Shown: positions 17,743 through 26,915 of the stretch, piece after piece | Layout: every line of letters starts with the position of its first letter | Position numbering within the stretch: position 1 is the first letter of the stretch | From: CAWGMT01 sp963823675 | Lineage (GTDB): Bacteria > Planctomycetota > Planctomycetia > Isosphaerales > Isosphaeraceae | Reading direction: 5' to 3' | DNA: 64,000 bases | Assembly (NCBI GenBank): GCA_963823675.1 | Contig: CAWGMT010000004.1 | Location: 1-64,000 of the forward strand | Translations under genes and position numbers: made by a program | The notes under the pieces: generated by a model | The model's database searches: none | What the model was told of the DNA's origin: nothing | Seen by the model: the letters and a program-made list of their open reading frames with translations, nothing else

Positions 17743-18100
17743 ACGGGCTTGCAGCAGGACACGTCCGCTAAGACGGGGAAGACCGCACCAGGGTCATGAT
17801 TGCCGCTCTGACGGAAGGCGTCAGGCGGTGCCAGTTTGAGACGAGCTCGCGGAGTGCCTCGTCCTCCCGGCCCATTTCCGGCCAGCCCTTCGGTCGCATT
17901 TCGCAACAACAATTGGCACAAAGAGTTGTGGAAACTTGGAGGCGGGTGCAAATCCCGCCGCCTCGACTTCTTACGCGAACCGCCAGCTCCTAAACTGGCG
18001 GTGACCCTCCCCGCTGAATGCACCTTTGAGCCCCCCGACATCCCGTCGGCGGCCATGATACGCTGCCGCCCCACCTAGATAGTCAGGTGTCAACCGGCTG
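17743..18100. other. Non-coding stretch between the IS and scar B
   Basis: No gene is seen. At 17941-17959 GGCGGG-tgcaaat-CCCGCC resembles a T arm, followed by GCCTCGAC in acceptor position, but no matching 5' tRNA or tmRNA part was found. At 17981-18000 CGCCAG-N8-CTGGCG forms a small hairpin. From about 17998 the sequence is the upstream repeat shared with copies at 15090 and 21071. Confidence 0.5.
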
Positions 18101-18311
18101 GCCGAATTGGGAACAAAATGGGAACAGGACTGGCAATATCAGCCCAATGCGGCTACAATGTACGCGCGTGAAGGCAGTATCGTAAATGCCTTGCAACCAA
18201 AGCCTTTAAGTATCACCGCAACGTGTTCCCAATACCACGCGTATGGCAGACGTACCGGACTCAAAATCCGGTCCTCGCAAGAGGGTGTGGGTTCAAGTCC
18301 CACCATCGGCA
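18100..18311 (+). repeat. tRNA-Leu scar repeat, copy B
   Basis: This block has the same order as copies A and C: TTGGGAACAAAATGGGAACA, then CTGGCAATATCAGCCCAATG, about 90 variable bases, then the tRNA-Leu fragment at 18245-18311. Homology with copy C extends at least 100 bases further upstream. It marks the right end of the 12-kb segment that starts after scar A. Confidence 0.78.
18245..18311 (+). tRNA. tRNA-Leu(CAA) 3' fragment (attachment-site scar B)
   Basis: It differs from scar A at only four of the last 67 positions (GTA for GCG before the anticodon stem, and the acceptor end ATCGGCA). The anticodon loop CTCAAAA, variable arm and T arm are intact. The 5' acceptor strand TGCCGAT that would pair with ATCGGCA is missing upstream, so this is a scar rather than a working gene. 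Confidence 0.8.
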
Positions 18312-18367
18312 CTAACCAAGTTCGCTATACAATCCGCGGAAGGGTCGCGGGCAGGGCCGAGATGACC

Positions 18368-19215
18368 TCAGTGAAGCGTAGAAGGGATGAATCCGCGGTG
18401 GTCCGCATTCATCGATCGAGGTCTGGTCGGCCCTCGACGCCCTGGTGTTGAAGGCGACCGCGATCGTGATCGCCGCGCATTGCCTGCCCGAGCTCTCATG
18501 CGGTGCTACCACATCGAGGGGCGAGGCGGGGCCAAGGCCGCCGTGCGGTTCATCGACGACATCGCGGCGACAACACGTTCGTCTTTCGTACCGACGTGAA
18601 GAGCTATTACGCCAGCGTCGACCACGACATCCTGCTCGCGCATCCTGGAGCGCCACGTGCCCGATGGGCGGGTCCTCGACCTGCTGCGGCAGTACGTGCG
18701 GACGGACGATCTACGACGGTGGGCTGTACGAGGACGTGGAGCGAGGGATCTCGCTGGGCTGCCCGCTCTCGCCGCTTGATGGGGGCGTTGTACCTCAGGC
18801 TGCTGGACGAGCGGGTGGAGGAGACCGGGCTGGCGTATGCCCGGTTCATGGACGACTGGGTGATCCTCGCCCCGACCCGCTGGAAGCTCCGGGAGGCGAT
18901 CCGCCTGGTGAACCAGACATTGGCGGAGTTGCACGTCGAGCAGCACCCCGACAAGACGTTCATCGGCAGGATCAGCCGGGGGTTTGACTTCCTGGGCTAT
19001 GTGTTCACGCCGACGGGGCTGGAGGTCGCCCCGTCGGCGGTCGAACGGTGCGTCGCAACGAATGTCCCAGCTTTATGAGCAAGGTGTGGACATGATCCAC
19101 ATCGGGGCATACGTTCGGCGCTGGCTGCGGTGGGCAAGGAGCGGTCTTCGGGCTCTGGCGGACGGACTGTCCGAGCGGGCCCTGTTAGTCATCGTACGGA
19201 CGCTGGGTCGGCTAG
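18368..19215 (+). pseudogene. Reverse transcriptase remnant, multiple frameshifts
   Basis: Pieces in three frames line up as one RT: CYHIEGRGGAKAAVRFIDD, FRTDVKSYYASVDHDILL, GISLGCPLSPL, the catalytic box YARFMDDWVILAPTRWKLRE (FMDD in place of YADD), HVEQHPDKTFIGRISRGFDF, LGYVFTP and MSQLYEQGVDMIHIGAYVRR. The layout is that of stand-alone bacterial RTs related to group II intron enzymes. No retron RNA, DGR template repeat or intron domain V was recognised beside it. At least three shifts are needed, so it is very likely dead. Confidence 0.75.
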
Positions 19216-19220
19216 ATTTG

Positions 19221-19868
19221 CTAGGCGGCGGCTGCCAGCCTCCGTTGGTCCCGGCGTTGTCGGAACCAACCTTGGGCAATGAAGGCGCCAGCGCCCAGAG
19301 CACCCATGGCCAACAGTGCGCTGGCTGAGGGTTCGGGGACGGCCGAGGTGGCGACTAAATCAGCCGCGGACCAAGTGCTGGACCAAAGTGATACGAGATT
19401 CAACTCTGCATTATAAAGATCGTTGGCCGCGTACCAATTGATTCCCGTGACCGCCGGGAAGTCCGGATTAAAGATCAGTGCGTTATAACCGGGGGACGTT
19501 ATGTCAGTGAGCGTGGCCTGGAAGCTCCCAGCGAATCTGCTGTTACTGGGATTTAAGTCAAATATGGGAAGTCCAGAATTAGTTACGGATATGTTCCAGT
19601 TTGTGGTATCGGCGTTTGTGATGATTCCTGTTGTTCCGTCAGTGGTTATGAAGCCTGAGACCGTGTAGCCGTTCTGGAGAGTCGGGTGGTCTACCATTTC
19701 GTACGTTATGCTTCCGCCCGACGCCGAAGGGGCGATGGCGCCCCCGGCCATGAGTAGGACGGGGAACCATATCCGGAGGGCGCAGATCGCAACGGGACGC
19801 CGGGGACCGGAAAGTGGTGTGGTGTAACGGTTCGAGGAGCGTGGGGTCGGCGGGTTAGAGGGACGCAT
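19221..19868 (-). CDS. PEP-CTERM sorted secreted protein
   Basis: The 215-residue protein has an N-terminal signal region (LRIWFPVLLMAGGAIAPSAS) and ends with the PEP-CTERM sorting signal: VPEPSASALLAMGALGAGAF followed by a basic tail (RQRRDQRR). The central part is rich in Thr, Asn and Gly with no recognised enzyme domain (YEMVDHPTLQNGYTVSGFI). Such proteins are processed by an exosortase (EpsH/XrtA-type) and exported to the cell envelope; no exosortase gene lies in this window. AAAGGA lies about ten bases before the ATG. Confidence 0.87.
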   Translation of the reverse strand: MRPSNPPTPRSSNRYTTPLSGPRRPVAICALRIWFPVLLMAGGAIAPSASGGSITYEMVDHPTLQNGYTVSGFITTDGTTGIITNADTTNWNISVTNSGLPIFDLNPSNSRFAGSFQATLTDITSPGYNALIFNPDFPAVTGINWYAANDLYNAELNLVSLWSSTWSAADLVATSAVPEPSASALLAMGALGAGAFIAQGWFRQRRDQRRLAAAA

Positions 19869-21063
19869 CGTTCCGGGATCCTTTCGAGGGTGCGGTGATA
19901 GGGTGCGTCAACTAGAGGGGGCGTCCTCACGGAGTAGGGTGAATCCCGGCGAGGCGCCGGAGCGGTCCTGGGTGATTCCGATGTTGGGCGTGATCCCATC
20001 CTCTAGTCGGGGTAAGCACGACCTGGTTCAGGCGAGACACGCGACGGGTCGGCGCCGCTTCACGGTCGGGACGGTCGAGCCACCACGTGGATCGCCGGCG
20101 ATCCTGGCCGTCCGAGAATTCCCCAAGGTCTTGAATGTATGTGTGGGGTGTGGTCGGTGTCCATTGTCTTCCTGACTTTTGGAGATTTTCACGGTGATCG
20201 GGCCATTTCTGGACACAATCACCGATACTTTTTCGCAACAAGACGGAACGATTGTATTCTTTTGTACACGCTGTGCGATGCTTTTTCGCAACGATGAGGA
20301 AAAGGGGTGTTCGTCGGAGGCGTCGGCGTGGGTAGGGGCAGGTCCGAATGGGAGGGGCGTCGGCTCGCATCCCTCGACCGAGACAGCGAGCGAACGATGT
20401 CCCGCAGACCGCCGGAAACTCAGCCGACGACCCCTTCCCTGAGGGCTTTGTTCGTTCGCTCGCAGGAACTCGCGAGAGGGTTCCCGCACAAGGGCTTGAG
20501 TCCCCCCGTAGGGGTGGTCGTTCTATAGTTGGCGACGACCGGGCCAACAGGGAGCGCCACCCATTCCTGATCATTGGAGGTGAGAGTCGCGCTGCGCACG
20601 TCGGTCCGACGACACCGACGCGTGCCACAGCCAGGGCGCGCAAGCAACCAACGGGGAGCACCCCCAAGCTGGCTCGTGTCAAACAGCCAAGGACGACGGT
20701 GGTAAACCCGGCGTGAGGTTCCTCGCTCGATCGAAACGAGGAACAAGGTCCATGCCTGCATGGCTCATCGTTGGAACAAGGCAAAGAAGAAGACGGTTTT
20801 GCGCATCCGGCTGGGAAGAGACCAAGGAAGGAGCCGCTGTTTGGTGGCGCTCTCCAAAAGATGGAAACTGGCTCTGATTTCGCGATCGGTCTCATCTCAT
20901 CGCCGCGCTGGGAGCAAGACACAGAACGGAAGCGCCGCCCTTCAAGCGATTGTGTTCCCGGGAACAAGACAGAGAGATAAACGGTCTCATCGACGTGCTG
21001 ACAACGAGAACCCCGAGCGCTGCCCTCCAAACGATTGAAAGCGCTGCCGGATCAGAGATCGGT
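19869..21063. other. Long stretch without convincing genes
   Basis: Several frames are open on both strands, including 367 codons on the minus strand (19927-21030), but their Arg/Pro/Ser-rich composition and lack of motifs look like GC-driven random frames. The segment 20855-21050 contains imperfectly repeated units (CTCCAAA(a/c)GATTGAAA-like and GGTCTCATC motifs). GTTCCTCG-N11-CGAGGAAC at 20718-20744 is an 8-bp perfect hairpin. CTTTTTCGCAAC occurs twice near 20230 and 20280. Confidence 0.5.
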
Positions 21064-21345
21064 CCCAGTTTTTGACCCTACCCCTGAATACCGCTTCTTT
21101 TGGCCCCGCATCGCTTCGGCGGAAGTCATGCGTTGCCGCCCCAGCCACGTGGTCCCGGACCCGCCAGCCAGACCGATTTGGGAACAAAATGGGAACAGGA
21201 CTGGCGATATTAGCCCAATGCGACTGCAATATGCACAGATGGAGGCGGTATCGTAATCGCCTTGAAATCAAGCCCTGTGATCATCACTGCAACGTGTTTC
21301 CAATACCACGAGTATGGCAGAAGTACCGGACTCAAAATCTGGTTC
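21064..21345 (+). repeat. tRNA-Leu scar repeat, copy C, truncated
   Basis: It begins with the upstream repeat at about 21071 (TTTGACCCTACCCCTGAAT), then TTTGGGAACAAAATGGGAAC at about 21178, CTGGCGATATTAGCCCAATG, and a tRNA-Leu part at 21316-21345 (GGCAGAAGTACCGGACTCAA and the 3' side of the anticodon stem, with one mismatch). After the anticodon arm the match stops. It is the most decayed of the three scars. Confidence 0.72.
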
Positions 21346-21621
21346 GTCTGCCACCGAGCTGATCGGCTACCCGGGCGCGCCGCGAGTCAAGTCACCGGGC
21401 ATTCCTGAGGGACACAAGGGTTGGTCAGGCCCCGGCATTGGTCGTGTCCGGCCGCACCACGCCATCGCCGCCCCACGCCAGAGGGCCGCCGTCGATCCGG
21501 CGCAGGCAGGCGAGGATCTCCTTATGCCCGGCTCGGGTGGGCTCGACGGGAGCTGCGGAGAGTCGTCGTCCTCTATGCCGAGGCGCTCCTTCCAGGCGTC
21601 GCCCACCCCCGGGTCCAGGTC

Positions 21622-21789
21622 GAGGATGAAATCCCCGGATAGATAATCCCGGGCACCCCGCCGAACGGGGTCAAACGCGATCGGGGCGCGAAGCGTTCTG
21701 CGAATGTATTCCACGTCGCGCCGGACCGTCCGCGGATTGGCCTCCAGGTCGCGCGTCAGAACCCTGTCGTCCAGCAATTTCCGGTACCG
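21622..21789 (-). pseudogene. WYL-type HTH regulator remnant
   Basis: The frame RYRKLLDDRVLTRDLEANPR, TVRRDVEYIRRTLRAPIAFD, PVRRGARDYL resembles the winged-helix part of WYL regulators (...L...L.VS.RTVRRDIE.LR..L.API.YD...RGY.Y). A neighbouring frame holds a possible earlier helix, ARHLLRLLAVP. No WYL domain follows. It appears to be a decayed copy, unrelated in sequence detail to the intact WYL gene at 8965. Confidence 0.55.
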
Positions 21790-21921
21790 CGAGGAGCCTG
21801 AGCAGGTGGCGCGCCGATGCATTTTCGTCGGTCCGGCCGCGCCATCGGCGCCAACCTCGACGGTAATTCGGATCATACAAGATGAGCCGGCGCACCGTTC
21901 CAACCGCTGCACCACGCCCAC

Positions 21922-22788
21922 TCATTGGATCCAGCATGAAGCACAGATGCGATATCGCCGGCACATACTGCTGCCGCGCCGCCCCCCGTCGGGCTATTAT
22001 CCAGTGTGCGCAGTGGATGCCCCAAAAAACTTCACAGAAAAATTTAAGTCGAATCCGGACAAAATGATCCGATCGGGCTGGGCCCTCAAAACGGCGTGCG
22101 CGCTTTCATGAAATTCGAGAATCAGCGCATTCTGTATATAGAGGAATCTTCTCAAATGCGGGGCGGAATTCCCTTGCTCGCTGGTTTTACTCCCAGGCTG
22201 GTTCTTCGAGCGCTTCCGCGGAGTTTCGTTGCCTCATCGCGTGCGCACGTTCTCGCCGCTGGCCGGGGCTTGAAAACAAGGGGGACGGCGGCGAAAAACC
22301 CCCGGAATCCTCTCACTGGCTCTCATTTACTACCATCGCGGGAACGACGTTGCGGGCGCACGCAAAGCGAGTTGTCCCTTGCACTTCGGGTCAGGCGCGG
22401 CCGTTGTGGCAGGGATCGTTCCAGGGCGGCTTACGTCTCGGAGTGGCTGAATTCGACGTCCGCCGGGGGCTCTGTGCCGGCTTTCGCACGCCGGAAACAT
22501 GCCTTTTCGGGCCCGTGCTGCTCGCGTCGCGTCTCAGGAAGCGGGAACCGGCAAGGGCAGGATGTCGTCGATGCCGATTCCAGGATGGCGAGCAAGCCCA
22601 TGTCGCTCGCTCTCGGCCGAGTGCACTTGACCAAAGGTCTTGCCGTGTCAAACAATACCAGCAGGATGTCGCCGCGAAGGGCGTTGCAGCGGCCCTTGCC
22701 GGCAGTGGCCGGCGCAGCGGTCTGGTCAGGGCGCGCTGCGGCCGGTGGCGGCGCGGCGCCCACGGGGTGGGAACCCCACGAGGCTGGC
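21922..22788. other. Upstream region of uvrC; no gene supported
   Basis: The uvrC frame is open as far as 22096, but the extra 231 codons (Arg/Ser-rich, no motif) precede the GIY-YIG domain and are unlikely to be translated. The uvrC operon promoter is expected in this interval. No RNA gene was recognised. Confidence 0.45.
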
Positions 22789-24117
22789 ATGTCGGATCCA
22801 TCATCGTCAACGTCGTGCCCGGCCGAGAAGGTCAAGCAATTCCCCACGACGGCCGGACTTTATTTGATGAAGGATGGGCAGGGGCGGGTGATCTACATCG
22901 GCAAAGCCAAGAACCTGCGCAGCCGGGCCAGCTCTTACTTTCACAAGGCCGCGACCGAGGACCGTCGCATCGCCGACTGGATATCCGAAGTGGCGGACGT
23001 CGAATACCTCGCGGCCGACAGCGAGGTCGATGCTCTGCTCATGGAGGCGCGGCTGATCAAGGACATCCAGCCCAAGTACAACCGCGACCTCAAGGACGAC
23101 AAGACGTTCCCCTATCTTCAGATCACGACCGGCGAGGACTTTCCACGGGTGAATTTCACCCGCGAGCCGCTCGACCGGGGCGTGAAGCTGTATGGACCAT
23201 TTCCGCGGGCCAAGAGCCTGAGAGGCGCGATCCAGGTCTTGCAGCGGATCTTCAAGTTCCGCACCTGCGCGCTGGATATCGAGGCCGACGATCCCCGCTG
23301 GCGGTGGTTTCGACCGTGCATTCTGGCCTCGATCAACCAGTGCACCGCACCATGCAACGCGCGGATCGATCGCGAGTCCTATCAGAAGGACATCCGGCGG
23401 CTCCAGCTCTTCCTCGACGGCAAGAAGGCTGCCCTGCTCAAGGAGATGGAAGACGAGATGAAGGAGGCGAGCAAGGCGCTCCAGTTCGAAAAGGCGGCCC
23501 GCCTGCGCGACGAGATCAAGGCGCTCGGCTCGCTGAATTTGCGTGGTAACCTCGCCGATCACGCGCAGCCCGAGGTCTTCTACGTCGATCCCCGCAAGGG
23601 GCTCAAGGGGCTCAAGCAGATCTTGAAGCTCGACTCGCTGCCGCGCACGATCGATGGGGTGGATATCGCGCATCTGGGCGGCAACGAGATGGTCGGCTCG
23701 CTCGTCACGTTTGTCGACGGCCTGCCATTCAAGCCGGGCTACCGCCGCTACCGGATCAAGAGCGTCGCGGGCATCGACGACTTCGCCTCGATTCGCGAGG
23801 TGGTCGCCCGCCGGATCAAGGGCCTGCAAGAACGCGACGAGCCTTTTCCCGATATCTGGCTGATCGACGGCGGCAAGGGGCAGTTGAGCGCGGCCCTGGC
23901 CGCCTTCGAGTCTCTGCGGGTCGTGCCCCCGACCGTGATCGCGCTGGCCAAGCGCGAGGAAGAGATCTACGTCGAAGGACGCCCCGACCCGATCGTGCTC
24001 TCGCGGCGGTCGTTTGCTCTGAGGTTGTTGCAGTATGTCCGCGACGAGGCCCATCGTTTTGCGCAGCATTATCATCATCTATTGAGGAAGAAACGGACGC
24101 TTGGCGAACAAGAATGA
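22789..24117 (+). CDS. uvrC: Excinuclease ABC subunit C, short form
   Basis: UvrC makes the two incisions of nucleotide excision repair. The 442-residue protein has the N-terminal GIY-YIG nuclease (TAGLYLMKDGQGRVIYIGKAKNLRSR split over residues 14-42), a coiled UVR motif near 230 (KALQFEKAARLRDEI), and the RNase H-like domain (DGVDIAHLGGNEMVGSLV, DIWLIDGGKGQLSAAL). It ends soon after RDEAHRFAQHYHHLL, so the C-terminal helix-hairpin-helix repeats of the usual 600-residue protein are absent. The ATG at 22789 has GAGG six bases upstream. Its stop overlaps the next start as ATGA. Confidence 0.93.
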   Translation: MSDPSSSTSCPAEKVKQFPTTAGLYLMKDGQGRVIYIGKAKNLRSRASSYFHKAATEDRRIADWISEVADVEYLAADSEVDALLMEARLIKDIQPKYNRDLKDDKTFPYLQITTGEDFPRVNFTREPLDRGVKLYGPFPRAKSLRGAIQVLQRIFKFRTCALDIEADDPRWRWFRPCILASINQCTAPCNARIDRESYQKDIRRLQLFLDGKKAALLKEMEDEMKEASKALQFEKAARLRDEIKALGSLNLRGNLADHAQPEVFYVDPRKGLKGLKQILKLDSLPRTIDGVDIAHLGGNEMVGSLVTFVDGLPFKPGYRRYRIKSVAGIDDFASIREVVARRIKGLQERDEPFPDIWLIDGGKGQLSAALAAFESLRVVPPTVIALAKREEEIYVEGRPDPIVLSRRSFALRLLQYVRDEAHRFAQHYHHLLRKKRTLGEQE

Positions 24118-26027
24118 TCGTCATTTCAGCTCAAAGTCTCGGTCGTCAGTTCAGCGGTGATCCGGTCTTCAACGACCTTGCGTTCGAGGTGCGCGCGGGA
24201 GAGCGGATCGGGCTGGTGGGGCCCAATGGCACGGGCAAGACCACGCTCATTCAGCTTTTGGCTGGGCGCGACCAGCCGGATTATGGACGTTTGTTCGTTC
24301 GCCCAGGGATCCGTGTGAGCCTGTTGCGCCAGGAACACAGCTTCGAGCCGGGCGAGACGCTGATCGACGTCGCCAGGTCGGGAATGGCTTCGCTGATCGA
24401 TCTTCAGCACGAGCTCGAGGAGGCCGCCGCCGAGATGGCCGAGGCCGAGGATCCCGTGGACCGGGAACGGGCCGGGCGCCGCTATGACGAGGTTCATCGC
24501 CAGATCGAGCACCAGGATGCCTATTCGATCGACCACCGGGTGGAAGAGGTCCTGACCGGCCTGGGCTTTTCCGAGGGCGAGTTCCACCGCGAGGCGGCCA
24601 CGTTCTCGGGTGGCCAGCAGTCGCGGTTGATGCTGGCCAAGCTCTTGCTGGAAAGCCCCGATGTGATGCTCCTGGATGAGCCGTCGAACCATCTCGACAT
24701 CGCGACGACCGAATGGCTCGAGAGCTACCTGGCGCGGCAGCCGGTGGCGATGATCGTCGTCAGCCACGACCGCTACTTCCTGGACAAGGTGGTCGGCAAG
24801 ATCTGGGAGATGCACCTGGGCCGGCTCACCGTCTATCCCGGCAATTACACCCAGTACTGGCGCTTGAGGAACGAGAAGGCCAAGGTCCTGGAGCGCCAGG
24901 TCGAGCGCCAGGACGAAAAGGCCGAGAAGCTGGAGGCATATATCCGCAAGTATGGCGCCGGCCAGCGCGCCAAGCAGGCCCACGACCGCGAGCGCAAGCT
25001 CGAGCGGCTCGAGCGCGAGCGGGTCGAGACCCTGCGCGACGTGGTCGGGCCGGTCATGCGGTTTGATGAAGTCGAGCGCTCCGGCGACGTCGCGATCGAG
25101 GCGATCAAGCTGTCCAAGGGCTATGATGTCCCGCTTTTTCGCGACCTCAGCGTGACGGTCGATCGCGGGCAGTGCATGGCGGTGATCGGGCCCAATGGCG
25201 CGGGCAAGACGACCCTGATCAAGACCCTGATCGGCCGCGAGAAAGCGGATGCGGGTGAAGTGAAGCTCGGCCATAAAGTCCAGGTCGGCTATCACGACCA
25301 GGGGCTCTTGTCCTTGAACCCCGAGACGACCGTGGTCCGCGCTGTCTGGCCCGAGGATGACCCCGACTGGGTCGAGGGCGACGTCCGCGACCTGCTGGCG
25401 CGGTTCGGTCTGACCGGCGATCTGGTCTTCCAGACGATCGGACAGCTCTCCGGTGGCGAGAAGGCCAAGGCGGCGCTGGCCAGGCTTTGTGCGACATCGG
25501 CCAACCTGCTCGTGATGGACGAACCGACCAACCACCTGGATATCTGGTCGCGCGAGGCGCTCGAGCAGTCGATCAACGAATTCGAAGGGACCGTGCTCGT
25601 CGTCAGCCACGACCGGTATTTTCTCAATCGCGTCGCCGATCGGCTAATCCACATCGCGGGCGGACGGGCGCGGGTGATCGAAGGCGACTATGAGACCTTT
25701 CAGCACCTCGTCCAGAAGGAAAAGGAACGCGATCAAAAGCCAGCCGCCAGAGCGGCCGCGACACCGGAAAAGCCCAAGCCCGCCGCGACTTCAGGACAGG
25801 CCGAGCGGCCCAAGCGCAAGTTTCCCTATCGCAAGGCGGCCGAGATCGAGCGCGAGATCGGCGAACTGGAGCGCGAGGTCAACGAGATCGAGGACCTTTT
25901 GGGCCAGCCGGCCACCTGGCGCGATCCCGTCAAGGCCGTCGGAACCCAGGACCGGCACATCCAGTTGAAAGGCAAGCTGGAACAGCTCTACCAACATTGG
26001 GAGACCGCGCTCGAAGCCAACTGGTAA
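24114..26027 (+). CDS. ABC-F family ATPase (Uup-like)
   Basis: The 637-residue protein has no membrane segments and two ABC domains. The first has GPNGTGKTTL and SGGQQSRLMLAKLL, the second GPNGAGKTTL and LSGGEKAKAALARL; each has a DEP(S/T)NHLD Walker B. A charged linker of about 80 residues separates them. A C-terminal helical domain (FPYRKAAEIEREIGELEREV) resembles the DNA-binding CTD of Uup. ABC-F proteins act on ribosomes; Uup also affects transposon excision and branched DNA. Translational coupling to uvrC (ATGA) hints at a link with DNA repair, which is inference. Confidence 0.92.
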   Translation: MIVISAQSLGRQFSGDPVFNDLAFEVRAGERIGLVGPNGTGKTTLIQLLAGRDQPDYGRLFVRPGIRVSLLRQEHSFEPGETLIDVARSGMASLIDLQHELEEAAAEMAEAEDPVDRERAGRRYDEVHRQIEHQDAYSIDHRVEEVLTGLGFSEGEFHREAATFSGGQQSRLMLAKLLLESPDVMLLDEPSNHLDIATTEWLESYLARQPVAMIVVSHDRYFLDKVVGKIWEMHLGRLTVYPGNYTQYWRLRNEKAKVLERQVERQDEKAEKLEAYIRKYGAGQRAKQAHDRERKLERLERERVETLRDVVGPVMRFDEVERSGDVAIEAIKLSKGYDVPLFRDLSVTVDRGQCMAVIGPNGAGKTTLIKTLIGREKADAGEVKLGHKVQVGYHDQGLLSLNPETTVVRAVWPEDDPDWVEGDVRDLLARFGLTGDLVFQTIGQLSGGEKAKAALARLCATSANLLVMDEPTNHLDIWSREALEQSINEFEGTVLVVSHDRYFLNRVADRLIHIAGGRARVIEGDYETFQHLVQKEKERDQKPAARAAATPEKPKPAATSGQAERPKRKFPYRKAAEIEREIGELEREVNEIEDLLGQPATWRDPVKAVGTQDRHIQLKGKLEQLYQHWETALEANW

Positions 26028-26036
26028 ATCACCGCC

Positions 26037-26891
26037 ATGCCCGATCCACAGAAACTCCTGACTACACTCCGCCGAGCAGCCGGTCTCTTGCGCACCACGC
26101 CCGGCCGCACCGGGGGCGTCGTGTCGCTCGAGGGTGCGAGCGACGTCATGGTCGTCGGCGATCTCCACGGCAACTTGCCCGCTTTCCGCAAGGTGCTCAA
26201 GCTTGCGGCCCTCGATCGCGAGCCCGCGCGGCATCTTGTGCTGCAAGAGCTGATCCACGGTCCCGCGGAGTATCCCGATGAAGGCGGCGACCGCTCGCAT
26301 CAGCTTGTGGACCTGGTCGCCGCGCTCAAGTGCCAGTATCCGGCTCGAGCCCACGTGATCCTGGGCAATCACGAGCTTTCCGAGCTGACCGGCCGAATCA
26401 TCGGCAAGGATGGCGAGACGCTTAATGAGAAGTTTTACCGCGGGATCCAGACGGCCTACGGGGGTCGCGCCGGCGAGATTTTTGAAGCCTACAAGGCGCT
26501 GTTTGCCGCTTTGCCACTGGCGGTGCGGACGCCCAATCGCGTCTATATCTGCCACACGGTTCCTAACGAATCCGACCTCGACAAGCTCGACCTCGATCTA
26601 CTCGCGGCCGAGGTCTGGCCCGCCGCGGCCATGCAGCGGCGCGGGACGATCTACGCGCTGACCTGGGGCCGCGATACCGAGCCCGAAACCGCCGACCGGT
26701 TCGCCAGGATGGTTGACGCCGATTGGTTCGTAACCGGCCACCAACCGTGCGACGACGGCTTCGAGCAAGCCAATCATCGTCAGATCATTATCGACGGCAC
26801 CGACCCCTATCCGGCGTACTGTCTCTTTCCCGCCGACGGGCCGATTACAATCGAGTCGCTCCTGGGATGCACGCATGTTATCGATGGCTAA
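26037..26891 (+). CDS. PPP-like metallophosphoesterase
   Basis: The 284-residue protein carries VVGDLHGNLPAFRKVLK near residue 38, VILGNHELSELTG near 106 and DWFVTGHQPCDDGF near 230, the metal-binding blocks of calcineurin-like phosphatases. The usual GDxxDRG block is replaced by VLQELIHGP, which is seen in some planctomycete versions and suggests a divergent site. It begins nine bases after the ABC-F stop, so the three genes form an operon. A REP-like palindrome starts at its stop codon. Substrate unknown. Confidence 0.85.
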   Translation: MPDPQKLLTTLRRAAGLLRTTPGRTGGVVSLEGASDVMVVGDLHGNLPAFRKVLKLAALDREPARHLVLQELIHGPAEYPDEGGDRSHQLVDLVAALKCQYPARAHVILGNHELSELTGRIIGKDGETLNEKFYRGIQTAYGGRAGEIFEAYKALFAALPLAVRTPNRVYICHTVPNESDLDKLDLDLLAAEVWPAAAMQRRGTIYALTWGRDTEPETADRFARMVDADWFVTGHQPCDDGFEQANHRQIIIDGTDPYPAYCLFPADGPITIESLLGCTHVIDG

Positions 26892-26892
26892 A

Positions 26893-26915
26893 GTCGCCTT
26901 TCGCTCCGCGAAGGG
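26893..26915. repeat. REP-like palindromic repeat, half copy
   Basis: GTCGCCTTTCGCTCCGCGAA is an imperfect palindrome around CTTTCGC-tcc-GCGAAGG. The same core occurs twice in opposite orientation at 60295-60344. Such short extragenic palindromes are possible substrates of RAYT transposases like the one at 242-1459. Confidence 0.65.

Noticed and set aside
18368..19215. Retron or diversity-generating retroelement
   Set aside because: The RT is broken in several places and no msr/msd-like inverted structure or template/variable repeat pair was found.
19927..21030. 367-codon open frame on the minus strand
   Set aside because: Ser/Arg/Pro-rich, without motifs or ribosome site, and crosses repeated sequence; not supported as a gene.
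22807..24078. 423-codon open frame on the minus strand
   Set aside because: It is antisense to uvrC and explained by codon bias.
24126..25610. 494-codon open frame on the minus strand
   Set aside because: It lies entirely antisense to the ABC-F ATPase and has no motif.
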